A stretch of 64,000 nucleotides of DNA from Burkholderia ubonensis subsp. mesacidophila (GCF_002097715.1 NZ_CP020739.1:558001-622000), one strand, 5' to 3'; positions 1 to 10,480 are shown, numbered from the stretch's first letter. A program made the numbers and translations. Notes: generated from the sequence alone by a model not told the origin.

Positions 1-1557
1 CAGCCCCGCATAGATCGCCTGCCTCGTCCGCCCGACCGGCATCTGCAATTCATTGCGCCAGTAGAAGCCGCGCGCGGCCGCCAGCATCGTTTCGCCGTCG
101 AAGCCGCGCACCGTGTAGCGGCTGCCGATCGTCAGGTCGTCGATGTAATACAGCGTGTTGCCCGTGTATTGCCCGTGGAAGGTCGTCACGTAGCGAAACG
201 GTTGCCGTGCGATCGCGAACGGCATCGACAGGTTCGCGTCGAGGACCGCCATCTTGTAGCGATATGTCGGGCCGCCGCCCTGGGCAAGGGAGTCGTCCTG
301 CGCGCCGAACCAGTCGACGCCCTGACGATAGGCGAGCGTGCCGTCGAGTTGCGCGCCGCCGAAGTAGTGGCGATCGGTCAGGCCGATTTCGACGAACGTG
401 TTGTTGCGGCGTTGCTGCGGGATCTCGGTGTCTTCGATGAAGCTCCGGCCGAAGCGGCGCGACAGCCGGAGCTGCATGCCGAACACGTCGTTCTGGCTGC
501 GCGCGAGCACGCGATGCAGCTTCAGGTCGACCGTTTTCGAATTGCCGCTCGCGACGAAGGTCTGGTTCACGCCGGCGATCTGCTGGTAGTAACTGTTCGT
601 GTATGCGGACAGCGTGGCGGTCCAGTAGCCCCACGGGATCGAGTAGAAGCCGTTCCAGCCGTGCGAGCCGAGCCGCTTGTCGCCGAGTTCGAGATCCTGG
701 CTCACGCCGAGGTTGAAGATGTCGTTCAGGCCGAGCGGATTGTCGATGCCGAGCGACAGGTTGCCTTGCAGCTTGCCGGTCGCGCGCGTGCCGGAGTTGT
801 CGATCGACGCGACGACCGTCCACGGTTTCGCACGCTTGACGTCGAGGACGACGTCGCTTTCGCCCGGCACGTCGGCCGGGACGATCTGCATCGACACGTC
901 CTGGCTCGATACGCGCTTCATCTGTTCGAGACCTTGCTCGAGGGCCCGCAGGTTAAGGAGGTCGCCATCGCGAGTCGGGAATGCGGATTTCCAGGTGCCG
1001 CGCGGTCTTTCGTCGGCGAAATGTACGCGGCGGATCACGCCGGGGATCAGGGCGAGGTTCAGCGTGCCGGTGGACAGATCCTGCTCGGGAAGCAACACGC
1101 GCGTCGTGATATAGCCGCGCGCCAGAATCGCTTGCGACAGCCCCTTGACGAGCACGTCGATCCCTTGCTTGCCCACGCATGCCCCAACGTAGTGTTCAAG
1201 CCATTCGCGGGCAAACGCGAAGCGATCCTGCGGCAGCGTCGACGCGCCTTGCGCCTTTACTGCATCGGACACTGCGCCGGGAACGTCGAGAGCAAAGCGA
1301 TCGATACGGAAGCAAGACGATTCCTCGGGCAACACGGGGTACGCTTCGACGCGCGGCACCTCCGAGCGCAATGACGGAGCGTGTACCACTGCGTTGCGCT
1401 GCTGCGCTTCGTGTTGCTGCTGAACCTGTCGGTTTTGTTCAGCGTTGGCGCGGGCTGCCGCGGCTTCCTCGGCTGGGGTTGGCCGCTGCTGCTGCGCGTG
1501 GAGCGCGAGTGATACCAAGGCGAGCGGTAGTGCCACCAGCCTGAAAGAGGTCTTCAT
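1..1557 (-). CDS. TpsB outer-membrane transporter, FhaC/ShlB/CdiB family (3' end beyond window)
   Basis: Two-partner secretion (type Vb) translocator that inserts in the outer membrane and exports the neighbouring TpsA protein. Reading leftwards from an ATG at 1557 the frame stays open for 519 codons to the window edge, so the C-terminal barrel is missing from view. A signal peptide (MKTSFRLVALPLALVSLALHA) is followed by a Gln/Ala-rich linker, POTRA-like segments around residues 75-240 (GYITTRVLLPEQDL region) and the start of the beta-barrel (NPLGLNDIFNLG). It lies downstream of tpsA and a small membrane-protein gene, the order seen in Burkholderia BcpAI(O)B contact-dependent inhibition loci. 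Family assignment is firm; a role in CDI rather than adhesion is inference. Confidence 0.9.
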   Translation of the reverse strand, partial: MKTSFRLVALPLALVSLALHAQQQRPTPAEEAAAARANAEQNRQVQQQHEAQQRNAVVHAPSLRSEVPRVEAYPVLPEESSCFRIDRFALDVPGAVSDAVKAQGASTLPQDRFAFAREWLEHYVGACVGKQGIDVLVKGLSQAILARGYITTRVLLPEQDLSTGTLNLALIPGVIRRVHFADERPRGTWKSAFPTRDGDLLNLRALEQGLEQMKRVSSQDVSMQIVPADVPGESDVVLDVKRAKPWTVVASIDNSGTRATGKLQGNLSLGIDNPLGLNDIFNLGVSQDLELGDKRLGSHGWNGFYSIPWGYWTATLSAYTNSYYQQIAGVNQTFVASGNSKTVDLKLHRVLARSQNDVFGMQLRLSRRFGRSFIEDTEIPQQRRNNTFVEIGLTDRHYFGGAQLDGTLAYRQGVDWFGAQDDSLAQGGGPTYRYKMAVLDANLSMPFAIARQPFRYVTTFHGQYTGNTLYYIDDLTIGSRYTVRGFDGETMLAAARGFYWRNELQMPVGRTRQAIYAGL

Positions 1558-1646
1558 AATGATTTTTCGTCGCAATCTCTTAGCGGCGCATTCGAATACC
1601 AATCCTATTTCCGCGCCGGCCGATTTATTAATTTTCGAGGCACTTA
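1558..1646. other. short gap between the small membrane-protein gene and tpsB
   Basis: AT-richer 89-bp spacer. No gene or convincing hairpin was seen. It could carry a local promoter or only the tpsB leader. Confidence 0.4.
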
Positions 1647-1871
1647 TTATCGATCGTTCTTTTCCCGAAGGTATCGCATGAGGCCAAACACGCAAAATAC
1701 CAATCCCATGATCGAACCACGAAGCATCACAAAACGGATGTCTTCGCGGCTCCACTGGTAATTTCCGTGATAAAAGACCTCAGCCATGAGCACAACTACT
1801 ATCTTGATAATCGCAACGCAAGCGATCGACACGACTAAGGAAAGCGCAAAGAATGAAAGTAGACGAATCAT
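1647..1871 (-). CDS. 74-aa two-helix membrane protein, candidate CDI immunity protein
   Basis: Small protein with one long hydrophobic segment at residues 4-33 and a second at about 50-65, ending in a basic tail (MRYLREKNDR). It begins on an ATG that overlaps the tpsA stop (ATGA, 1868-1871), so it is translationally coupled to the giant exoprotein. In CDI systems the immunity gene sits exactly here, and immunity proteins against membrane-acting toxins are often small membrane proteins. I do not recognise a named family. The immunity role is inferred from position, coupling and topology; it could also be an unrelated accessory protein of the TPS locus. Confidence 0.6.
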   Translation of the reverse strand: MIRLLSFFALSLVVSIACVAIIKIVVVLMAEVFYHGNYQWSREDIRFVMLRGSIMGLVFCVFGLMRYLREKNDR

Positions 1872-4800
1872 CTCCTTTGCTCCGTTTGGTTCTTTATCCC
1901 ATTCGCCGCTGCACCTGCCGCTTCAGTTCCGAAGCTCCCGGCCATTGATGCACCTACGGCAGACCAGTTGTTAGGTCCAAATATATTCAACCCCGATGAC
2001 CCAGCCCACTGTCCAACACTTGACCATGCCGAATTTCCGTTAAGTGTCGGTCGCGAAAGATTATTGAAGCTCGAACCAATAAACTTGCCCGCCCCATAAC
2101 CGGCTACCGAAGCGATCGCACCGGCCACTGTACCGAACGCAACACTTTCATTTTTCCCGTTCAGGACATTATTGAGCGCAGTCATCGTCGCTCCGCCAAT
2201 CGCATTCACGCCCACGTTCCACAGCAATCCCCCATACGAACCCGCTGCGCCCGTACCGAATGCTCCCGCCACGCCGATCGGATCAATACTGCCGTTCTGG
2301 ATATACTGCGAGCCCGCGTTGATACCGGCCGTGATCGCCCCGGTCCCAACCGGCGACGCCAGCGCCCCCGAACCCAACACCCCGCCCGTACTAAATATCG
2401 GCGCTCCCGGCAACGCCGCTATCGGGCCACCTACCGCTATCGTCACCGCACCCGCCGCCGCACCCAACGTCCCCTTCGCATACGCGTCGCGATACGCCTG
2501 CTCCCGGCTCACCGAATCCGTGATGGCCTGCCCTCCCGGTACATTCATCCCTACGCCGTTTGGATAGTACTTCGCGTACATCTCCACATTCGCCTTCTGC
2601 TCCGGCGTCGCATAGAACATGTACCCCGGGCCGCTATTGCCATCGGCCGTCAGCATGCCGTGAGCCTGACTCAGGAAGTCACTCGCGCGTTGATTCCAGG
2701 TACCCGATGAGCCATTCTGCACTTGCAAATTCGCCTGCGTCGTGAGTTCGTTATGCGCCTGCTCGAGTGTCAAACCGTATTTCTTCGCGTACGCCGATTC
2801 ACTTTCGTTGATCCATTTCTTCTCTTCCGGATGCAACTGCCGATTGAACCGATCGACGTCGTGTCCCGAGAACGCGCCAGCGTTGCCGCCCACGAGGCCA
2901 CCTGCACCGGTCGCCAGCGCATTCGCCACGATGTTGCCCAGCGCCTGATTCATATTGGCGTTGCCGGTCGGATCACTACCCGCGATCGCACTGCTCAGTT
3001 CATTGAGCTTGCCCGCCGCGATCGACACAATCGCCGCGCCAGCCGCACCACCGACCGCATTCCCGCCAGCAAGCCCCGTCACCAGCGCCGCGCCCGCACC
3101 CTGCATCAGCGCACGATTCGCACCACCCTCCTTCCACGCGTCGACGCCTGTCTGGTCGCCATTGGCGACAGCCTCCTTCACCATCTTGTCGGCGTAGTCC
3201 CCAATCCGCCGCGACACCACCTCACCTGCCGCGCTCGCCGCCGACATCATGTCCGACTGCCTGTCCAGCAGGTTCTGCATGTCCGGCAGCTTCGATACGG
3301 TTCCGTTCGTGTTCGTCGTATCCCGGTTCAGGCTCGCCATGTCCTGCTTTTGATTCGCTGAATCCGTAATCTTGACCGTGCCCACGCTCACGCCGCTCTT
3401 CGTTGTCGCGCTATCGCTGCCGCTCTCGTGCTGCCCCAGCATCGGCGACGCACCGCCTGTGTTCTTGCCCGACGCGCTGCCATGCGTGCTGTAGTTCATC
3501 CCGCCGTCGCCGGTCGTCGCACCTGCGCTGAAGCCGCTCGAGCTCGCATCGTAGTGCGACTGATTCTGGATGTCCGAGAAGGAGAGTGAGCCCGTCGCCA
3601 GCGTGTTCTTCGACGCATCCGCATCGCTCGCGATCACCGCCCCCTTCAGATCGGTATTGCCCGTGACGTTGATGTTGAACCCGCCGTCTCCCGCCTGAAT
3701 CCCCGCTTGCTCGTTCACGCCCGCATAGCTGCCCGTCGCGTTGCCCTTGCTCTGGCTGAAACTCCCGCTAGCGCCGCCTTGGCTGACGCTGACTCCGACG
3801 CCCGAACTCGACTGATGCGCGGCGCTCGTCAACGTATCCTGCACGCTGGCGATGTTCAGGTTCCCGCCCACATCGGCATTCACCTGATTCCCGCTGACGT
3901 TCGACCCGATGATGTTCGTGTCGCCGCCCGACAGGATCGTCACGCTGTTCGCGGCGTTCACATGGCTGTTGTTCTGCGTCGCGAGATCGCTGTTGCCGTC
4001 GCCGTTGGCCTTCGACATCGCCGCCGATACGCCGAAGCCACCCGTGCCGACCGACACGCCCACGCTCGCGCTCTTCGATTCGTTCGTGCTGCGTGTCGAA
4101 TCGGTATCGGTCGTATTGATGATGTTGACCTGATGCTTCGCCGCCAGAATCACGTCGTTCGCGCTTACGTTCGAACCCGCGATCGTCACGTTGCCGCTGG
4201 CCAGCTGGCCGTTCCCGGTCGCCACGTACGCGGCCGTACCGCCCGCGCTCACGTTCGAGCCTCGGTTCGTCACGCTGCTCTCGGTGAACGCGCTTTTGCT
4301 GTGACTGCTGCCGAGACTGACCTCGACCTTGAATTGGGGCGTCTTGCCCATCGCCAGATCGTTGACAAGGCCGCCTGCGGCAAGGTTCGCATCCCATGCG
4401 GCGCTGGCCGCCGCCATTCCATGCAATGCCGAGGCCCGGCCGTCCTGACTCTTGCTCGCCGCGCGCGACTGGTCGACCGCATTCGACACCGCGTCGATCA
4501 CCGGCGCCTTCAACGCCAGCGTCAGGCCGCTCTTCGAGATTTCCTGCGTCTGGCCGCGATGACTCACGTTCTGCGCCGCATCGATCGTCACGTTCGCGCC
4601 CGTGCCGCTGATGTTCTGCGCGGCGATCAGGTCGCTGCCGGTCACGTGCAGGTCGTTGCCCGCGTTGATGCTCAGGTTGCCGTTCAGCGAGCCGATCGTG
4701 CTGCCATTGTTCGTGATCTCATTCGACTGGCTGGTCGTCTTCAGCGAACTGCGGCCAACCGACACCGACAGCCCGCCGCCCGACATCAACCCCGATTCCT

Positions 4801-7800
4801 TCTTCTCGTAGTAGCTGGACGATTGCAGCGTATCCTGCGTCGTCGTGATCGTCGCGTTGCGCGCCGCGTTCAGCGTCACGTCGTTCGTCCCGACCACCGT
4901 GCTGCCCTGGATTTCGAGATCCTTGCCGCTCGCGATCGTCACGCCGTCGGCTGACACCAGGCTGCCCCGGCTCAGCGTCATCGTCTGGTCAATCCCGCTT
5001 GCAACCTTCGATCCGCTCACCACGCCGCTGCGACTATGCGTCTCGTGTGCGTTCAGTTCGTGCGTCTCGGTCGCCGCGCCGATATTCACGTCGCCGGCCG
5101 CCGCGAGCGTCGCGTTGCCTTTCTCCAGACTGATCGTGCTGCCGATCACGTTCAGATCCTTGCCCGCCACGATTGCGACGCTGTCACCACCGGTCAGCAT
5201 CGTGCCCGTCAGCTTTTGATCCGACGTGTGGTAGGTCTCCGTATAGCTGCGGCTCCCCTCGTTGCCGGCGCTGCTGCTGTTCACCGTCGACGTTGCGCTC
5301 GCGGCCCCAAGCGTCACGGTGCCGCCTGCCGCGATCGCGCCGCCACCACCAAGATCGATCTGCGCGCCGTGTGCCGTCAGATCACTGCCGACCGCGATCG
5401 CCGACGCGCCGCCGACCTTCACACTGCTGCCCACCGCACTGCGGATGTCGGTATCCGACACACCGTTCGAACGCTGGACCACTTTCTTCTCGCCTACTTC
5501 CAGCGCGCCGAGCGTCCAGTCGCCGCTGATTTGCATCCCCAAGTTGCCGCCTACCGACAACGCACCGGCGTTCTGCCGGAAGTCGCCGCCTGTCCCGATT
5601 GCCGCGTCGCCCGCGACGTCGATGTGGGCTGTCGACCCGAGCGTCGTCGTCACGCGCGTGGCGCCATCAGCATTGACTTGTTTCTGCGTCTGCGTAGCAG
5701 TATCGAGAAGCAGATTGCCGCCAGTCTGTAATTGCAGGCTGCCCGCCTTCACGTTCGCCGACGTCAGATCGACGTCGCCCCGTGTCGTCAGCGCCATGTG
5801 GCCGCCGCTTTGCAGCATGCCGTGGCGGTTGTCGATCTGCTTGCCGTCGATCGACATGTTGCCCGAAGCCCTGATCGTGCCGCTGTTCGTGAACGACTGC
5901 ACGTCCTTCAGGTCGATGTTGCCGGCCGAGATCAGCGGCCCGTTGCTCATGTCCTGCTGATCGGCCTTCGCCAGATAGACGACGGGCACGAGCACCGACT
6001 GCCCATCGACGACGCGCGTTTCCATCAGCACCACGTTGCCCGTCAGTTGCGACACCTGTTCGACGGACAATCCAATCCCGAGCGGCAAGTCGAGCGATTT
6101 CGCCAGTGCCGCGCCGGCTCCGAGCAGCGATTCATACAGCGCCTGCACGTCCGTGTACGGCCCGAGCACCGCCTTGCCTGTCAGCGCCGTGATCTGGTTG
6201 CGCACGAGCCACTGTTCGTAGAAGCCGTCGCCGAGCCGCCGTTCCGTTTGGTCCGGATTCAGTCCGAGCTGTTGCAGGTAGTAGTCGCTCGACATGAAAC
6301 GCCGCTGGCTCGTGAACGCAGGATTCGTCTCGATCACGTAGCGAGCGTTCGGCGCCGGATTCGGATGGAACAACCCGCCCTGCGGAATCGTCAGGTGCTT
6401 CAGCACGTCAACTGCCGTTGCGCTCGCGATGACCTTGTCGATGCCGCCGCCCACCGCGCCAATGTCGACGCCCGGCGGCAACCCGATCGGTGGAATGGTC
6501 GCGTTCCCGGCCGGATTGTGGATGCTCACGCCCGGACCGCTCAGCGTGCCGTTCGATACGAAGCGCGATGCGTAGTCCGGCAGTCCATGGCGTTTCAGGT
6601 CCGCCGGCCCGTTGCATCCCGCATCGTTGCAGAACGAATAGCTCCAGAACTTGCTCCCGTCGTAATTGCGGTACCAGTAGCGTCCCGTGTAGGTCACCTC
6701 GACGCGCGGGGCGTCCTGGCCCCTCCAACTGTCGTTGTCGAGCGTGCCGGGCATCGCGATGTCGCCGGCCGCCGCCACCGCGCTCCAGTAGTTCTGCAGC
6801 GTGCCGACCGACGACGCGTCCAGCGTCCCGCCGGAAACGATCTGCGCCTGCGGGCTGAACCGCGCGATCACATTGGCCCGCGCCTTCCCCGTATAGGTCG
6901 TGTACTGGTACGTGCTGTTGTACTCGCCACCGTGCGGCGGTTCGATGTACACGCCGCCGATGCTGTCCGGGTCCTTCACCCCGACCTGTCCGGTCCGGCC
7001 GCTCAGGCTGATGCCCAGGCTTTCGAGCAGCGCCGGATCGACCTGATCGGTCCACGCCGTCTTCATCTCGCGCCGGGTGTTCGTCACGAGGTCCGCGTGC
7101 AGCGCCATGTCGCCGTCCGACTGGATCAGCCCCGACCGGTTGAAGATGCGCGCCGCGTTCGTGTAATGACCGCTCGCGTCCTTGCCGCCCGCCAGCACCA
7201 TGCGGCCGAGGCCGTAAATTGCGGTCAGCGCGGGGGTATCGGTCGCCGTCGTGTCGTCGCGGTTCTCGATGTTCTGCGACAGCAATTCGAGCAGGCCGTT
7301 GCTGTCCGACGCGCCGATCAGCGCAGTCGGGCCGACATTCTCCAGCTTCGAAGCGGCTGCGAGCGACACGCTGCCGCCCACCAACGTGCCGGTGTTCGCG
7401 AGCGTGTTCGAGTTCGTGCGCAACAGGCCACCCGCCGCCATCGCGCCTTGGTTGACGATGCCCCGCGCGTCGACGCTCAGATTGTTCCCGCTCATCAACC
7501 CGCCGGTGTTGCTGAACGTGCCGGGCAGCGTGAATGCGAGGTCGTGCCCTGCGTCGAACCGGTAGTCGGGCGTATTCGCAAAGTCGCCTTGCAGGTGCAT
7601 CGTCAGGTTGCTTGCCGCGCTATATGCGCCGCCTCCGGACAGCGTGCCGGCCGTTACCGAAAGATTGCGCGTGGCGCCAATCTGACCGTCTGCATTGGAG
7701 ATCGCACCCGTCGTCGCGATGTCGACGTCGCCGCCAGTGCCGGCGATGCTGGCGACCCGGCCGCCATCGTTGTTGACGCCACCCGCACGAATCCGGACAT

Positions 7801-10153
7801 TCGCTCCGCTCAGCCTGCCGTCTTGTGTGTTGGTCAGCGTGCCCGCGTCGAGCGTCATGTCTCCGTTGGCCGTCAACGTGCCCCGCGTGTTGTTCAGTTC
7901 ACCTGCGATCCGAGCTGAAACCGAGCCCAGCGCCTCAAGCGTGCCGCCCGCATTGTCGAGCGCGTCGGCCGACAACGCGATCCCGCCGCGGCTTGCGATC
8001 GTCCCGCCCACGTTCGTCAGCGTGCCGGCTGCCAGCGCAAGCTTGAGCGTGCCGGTTCCGGCATGGACGATCTTGCCGCCTGCGTTGTTCAGCATCGAGG
8101 GCACCAACGTCAGGTCCACGCCGTTCGTCTGGATCGTGCCGCCGTTCGAGTTGTCCAGCGTGCCGCTCACGTCGAGCGCGGTGGCCTGATCGCCGTACTG
8201 GGTCAGCTTACCGTGCGCATTTTGCAGATTCGCGGCCTTCACGTTCAGCCGGTCGGCTGCGATCGCGCCTTCACGGTTGTCAAGCAACGCAGTCGCGACC
8301 TGCAACGTCTGCATCGCCGTCACGCTCCCGCGATTGACGACTGAGCCGGCTTGCACCGATACGTCGCCGTTGCCGCCGATCACGCCGCCTTGCGCGCCCG
8401 TCGCAGTTGTGCGGCCTGCATTCGTCAGTTGGCCGGTTGTCGTGAGCGACAGCCCGTCGCTGTTCAGTGACACGATGCGACCCGCGGTGTTGTCGAGCGA
8501 TGTGCCTGATATCGACAGGGCACCGTCGCTCTGGATCGTGCCCTCGTTGTTCATGACGTCGCCCGCGGTCAATTCCAGTGCGCCGTTGGTCACGAGCATG
8601 CCGCCCTGATTCGCGACCTGCCCCGACGTGTCGATCGTCAGCGGCCCGCCGGCGGAAATCCGGCCGCGCCGATTCAACAGGCTGCCAGCGCGCATCGTCG
8701 TGCCGGCCTGACTCGACAGCGTGCCATGGTCGTTGCGCAGCGTACCGGATGCATCGGCATGAATCTCGCCTTGCGCGCTCGTTGTCGCGTCGCTGAGATC
8801 GACGTCGCCCGCTTCGGCGCGCAGTGTCACGCTTGCCATCGCGGCCGTTTTAGCGCCGGACAGATCGATGCTGCCGCCGGTCAACGCAACGTCGCCGCCG
8901 GCGACGTTCTGGCCCGTCGCCAGCAGTCGGCCGGAAGCACTGACACGCAGGTCGCCACGGCCACTGACCGCGCCATCCTGATTCACGCCGGCACCGAGCG
9001 AACCGCTCGATGCAACCGTTCCGGCCGACAGGCTCAGATTTCGCTGCGCGGTCAGCGCGCCGCTGTTCGACAACGTGCCGCCGGTCGTGACCGATACGTT
9101 CTGCTGACCGTAGGTCTTGCCGCTGTTCCGGATGCCGTCCTGCGCGGACAGGCTCAGATTGCCGCTCGCATTCGTCCTGCCCGTCAGCACGAGCTGGCCG
9201 TTCGCGTGCAGCGTCAGATCGCCTGCTTGCGCCGCGAGCACGCCGGCATTGCTCACGCCGACGCCGTGTTCCGTGCCGACCAAGTGGATTCTGTCCGCAT
9301 ACATCCCGCCCAGTTGGCTGACGTCGATCGATACGCCCGGCGCGGGACCATCGCCCTGAATCGCGGTCGCGTCGAGCGTGCGATGATCGACCCGATTCGC
9401 GCCGGTCAAGACGTTCAGGGTCGTGGCGTACATCGCAGCGTTCACCTGAACGGCGCGTGAGATCAAATCGACCTGATCGACGTTCGACGCGTTGAGACCG
9501 GCACCCTGAACCGCAATCAGGCCGCGGTTGACGTGGTAGCCCGCGAGCGAACCATCCGCGCCGTAGTACGGCAGGCCGGTCGTCAGGGTCGCGCGGCTCG
9601 TGTTGATGAAGCCCCCGCCGTCCACGACGATGCCGGCAGGGTTCGCCAGCACGACTTCGGCCCGGTTGCCGGCAATCTCGACATGGCCGCGCAACCGGGA
9701 TGCCGCCGTGCTGTTAACCTGGTTGACGATGATCCGTGCCGCCTGCCCTGGCCCGAAGTTAGGATTGCCATTGATCATCCCGCCTTGCTGCGTCTGGACC
9801 ATCGTCGGCGAGTTGTTCAGGATCGCGCCGGGTTTCTGGACATCGAACTGGTTATACGTATTGACCGAAACGCCCGCTCCGCTCGGCGCGGCAATGTTGA
9901 CTTGCGGGAGACCGTTTGGCGTCTGGATCACGTGCGTCGGCGTACCGGGCGTCGGCGCGATTTGCGCGGGCGCGATCCCCGGCGCCGCGCCAAGCAGCGT
10001 CGCAGCCGCCGCCGCAATGCCGCGCAACCTGCCACGCCGACGTGCGCGCGTTGCGCCGCCGGCCGACTTCCCCGCAGCGATTGCCGTCTCCGCAACCGCC
10101 ACCGCCATTCCCCGGAGTCCGGAGTACACCAGACGGTAGGTCTCTCTGTTCAT
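1868..10153 (-). CDS. Giant TpsA exoprotein, filamentous haemagglutinin / CdiA-like
   Basis: A 2,761-aa secreted protein expected on the cell surface. The chosen start is the ATG at 10153 because it begins an ESPR-type signal peptide (MNRETYRLVYSGLRG..., then a hydrophobic stretch ending near APAQIA); an upstream in-frame start would add 35 unrelated residues. The N-terminal TPS secretion domain is visible (NTYNQFDVQKPGAILNNSP, NPAGIVVDGGGFINTSRATL), followed by long haemagglutinin beta-helix repeats. A central non-repetitive part near nt 6400-7050 (residues about 1030-1250; aromatic-rich, FCNDAGC) resembles the receptor-binding zone position of CdiA proteins. A second repeat region follows, then a conserved NRQLHPEE pre-toxin-like motif near nt 2840. 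The last roughly 200 residues are Gly/Ala-rich and hydrophobic, unlike the repeats. No VENN or LYN motif was seen. Confidence 0.9.
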   Translation of the reverse strand: MNRETYRLVYSGLRGMAVAVAETAIAAGKSAGGATRARRRGRLRGIAAAAATLLGAAPGIAPAQIAPTPGTPTHVIQTPNGLPQVNIAAPSGAGVSVNTYNQFDVQKPGAILNNSPTMVQTQQGGMINGNPNFGPGQAARIIVNQVNSTAASRLRGHVEIAGNRAEVVLANPAGIVVDGGGFINTSRATLTTGLPYYGADGSLAGYHVNRGLIAVQGAGLNASNVDQVDLISRAVQVNAAMYATTLNVLTGANRVDHRTLDATAIQGDGPAPGVSIDVSQLGGMYADRIHLVGTEHGVGVSNAGVLAAQAGDLTLHANGQLVLTGRTNASGNLSLSAQDGIRNSGKTYGQQNVSVTTGGTLSNSGALTAQRNLSLSAGTVASSGSLGAGVNQDGAVSGRGDLRVSASGRLLATGQNVAGGDVALTGGSIDLSGAKTAAMASVTLRAEAGDVDLSDATTSAQGEIHADASGTLRNDHGTLSSQAGTTMRAGSLLNRRGRISAGGPLTIDTSGQVANQGGMLVTNGALELTAGDVMNNEGTIQSDGALSISGTSLDNTAGRIVSLNSDGLSLTTTGQLTNAGRTTATGAQGGVIGGNGDVSVQAGSVVNRGSVTAMQTLQVATALLDNREGAIAADRLNVKAANLQNAHGKLTQYGDQATALDVSGTLDNSNGGTIQTNGVDLTLVPSMLNNAGGKIVHAGTGTLKLALAAGTLTNVGGTIASRGGIALSADALDNAGGTLEALGSVSARIAGELNNTRGTLTANGDMTLDAGTLTNTQDGRLSGANVRIRAGGVNNDGGRVASIAGTGGDVDIATTGAISNADGQIGATRNLSVTAGTLSGGGAYSAASNLTMHLQGDFANTPDYRFDAGHDLAFTLPGTFSNTGGLMSGNNLSVDARGIVNQGAMAAGGLLRTNSNTLANTGTLVGGSVSLAAASKLENVGPTALIGASDSNGLLELLSQNIENRDDTTATDTPALTAIYGLGRMVLAGGKDASGHYTNAARIFNRSGLIQSDGDMALHADLVTNTRREMKTAWTDQVDPALLESLGISLSGRTGQVGVKDPDSIGGVYIEPPHGGEYNSTYQYTTYTGKARANVIARFSPQAQIVSGGTLDASSVGTLQNYWSAVAAAGDIAMPGTLDNDSWRGQDAPRVEVTYTGRYWYRNYDGSKFWSYSFCNDAGCNGPADLKRHGLPDYASRFVSNGTLSGPGVSIHNPAGNATIPPIGLPPGVDIGAVGGGIDKVIASATAVDVLKHLTIPQGGLFHPNPAPNARYVIETNPAFTSQRRFMSSDYYLQQLGLNPDQTERRLGDGFYEQWLVRNQITALTGKAVLGPYTDVQALYESLLGAGAALAKSLDLPLGIGLSVEQVSQLTGNVVLMETRVVDGQSVLVPVVYLAKADQQDMSNGPLISAGNIDLKDVQSFTNSGTIRASGNMSIDGKQIDNRHGMLQSGGHMALTTRGDVDLTSANVKAGSLQLQTGGNLLLDTATQTQKQVNADGATRVTTTLGSTAHIDVAGDAAIGTGGDFRQNAGALSVGGNLGMQISGDWTLGALEVGEKKVVQRSNGVSDTDIRSAVGSSVKVGGASAIAVGSDLTAHGAQIDLGGGGAIAAGGTVTLGAASATSTVNSSSAGNEGSRSYTETYHTSDQKLTGTMLTGGDSVAIVAGKDLNVIGSTISLEKGNATLAAAGDVNIGAATETHELNAHETHSRSGVVSGSKVASGIDQTMTLSRGSLVSADGVTIASGKDLEIQGSTVVGTNDVTLNAARNATITTTQDTLQSSSYYEKKESGLMSGGGLSVSVGRSSLKTTSQSNEITNNGSTIGSLNGNLSINAGNDLHVTGSDLIAAQNISGTGANVTIDAAQNVSHRGQTQEISKSGLTLALKAPVIDAVSNAVDQSRAASKSQDGRASALHGMAAASAAWDANLAAGGLVNDLAMGKTPQFKVEVSLGSSHSKSAFTESSVTNRGSNVSAGGTAAYVATGNGQLASGNVTIAGSNVSANDVILAAKHQVNIINTTDTDSTRSTNESKSASVGVSVGTGGFGVSAAMSKANGDGNSDLATQNNSHVNAANSVTILSGGDTNIIGSNVSGNQVNADVGGNLNIASVQDTLTSAAHQSSSGVGVSVSQGGASGSFSQSKGNATGSYAGVNEQAGIQAGDGGFNINVTGNTDLKGAVIASDADASKNTLATGSLSFSDIQNQSHYDASSSGFSAGATTGDGGMNYSTHGSASGKNTGGASPMLGQHESGSDSATTKSGVSVGTVKITDSANQKQDMASLNRDTTNTNGTVSKLPDMQNLLDRQSDMMSAASAAGEVVSRRIGDYADKMVKEAVANGDQTGVDAWKEGGANRALMQGAGAALVTGLAGGNAVGGAAGAAIVSIAAGKLNELSSAIAGSDPTGNANMNQALGNIVANALATGAGGLVGGNAGAFSGHDVDRFNRQLHPEEKKWINESESAYAKKYGLTLEQAHNELTTQANLQVQNGSSGTWNQRASDFLSQAHGMLTADGNSGPGYMFYATPEQKANVEMYAKYYPNGVGMNVPGGQAITDSVSREQAYRDAYAKGTLGAAAGAVTIAVGGPIAALPGAPIFSTGGVLGSGALASPVGTGAITAGINAGSQYIQNGSIDPIGVAGAFGTGAAGSYGGLLWNVGVNAIGGATMTALNNVLNGKNESVAFGTVAGAIASVAGYGAGKFIGSSFNNLSRPTLNGNSAWSSVGQWAGSSGLNIFGPNNWSAVGASMAGSFGTEAAGAAANGIKNQTEQRR
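1871..2470 (-). other. C-terminal variable domain of TpsA, candidate membrane-active toxin tip
   Basis: About 200 residues after the RQLHPEE-containing segment switch to a Gly/Ala-rich hydrophobic composition (AAAGAVTIAVGGPIAALPG, GVNAIGGATMTALNNVL, VAGAIASVAGYGAGKFIG). This differs from the Ser/Asn-rich repeats upstream. In CDI proteins the variable toxin lies after a conserved pre-toxin motif at the extreme C-terminus. The hydrophobic composition, and a membrane-embedded candidate immunity protein next door, suggest a pore former. This is inference. Confidence 0.4.
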
Positions 10154-10480
10154 CGCTCTTGTACTGCTGCTTGATCGAGCTGTGAACCGTAACCCCGGAC
10201 ACCGAACGGAATGCGCTATGAATTGAAGGGTGTTTCGTAAACTACACGGAAAAAGCAAAATCTAACTTGTCTGATTGACGATCCTCCAATACCAGGCGAT
10301 GCATGAAGGCGAATGTGATGACCGACTTGTTTGCGCGGATTCTACGAGGATCAAAACCAGGCACTCGCAGAAAGTATGCACGGCGGAATCTAATTCGAAC
10401 TTCAAGGCACGCGTTGACGAAATTGCTTTGTTGAAGTCGCCAATAAAGTTGTCACCGCCGCGGCGCCGCGCAGGTGTCAA
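10154..10480. promoter_or_regulatory. Upstream region of tpsA
   Basis: This 327-bp AT-richer stretch separates the tpsA start from a decayed integrase piece and must carry the tpsA promoter. No precise -35/-10 pair could be assigned. A stretch near 10420-10440 (gaaattgctttgttgaa) looks like the terminus of some insertion sequences, but no transposase gene accompanies it. Confidence 0.35.
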
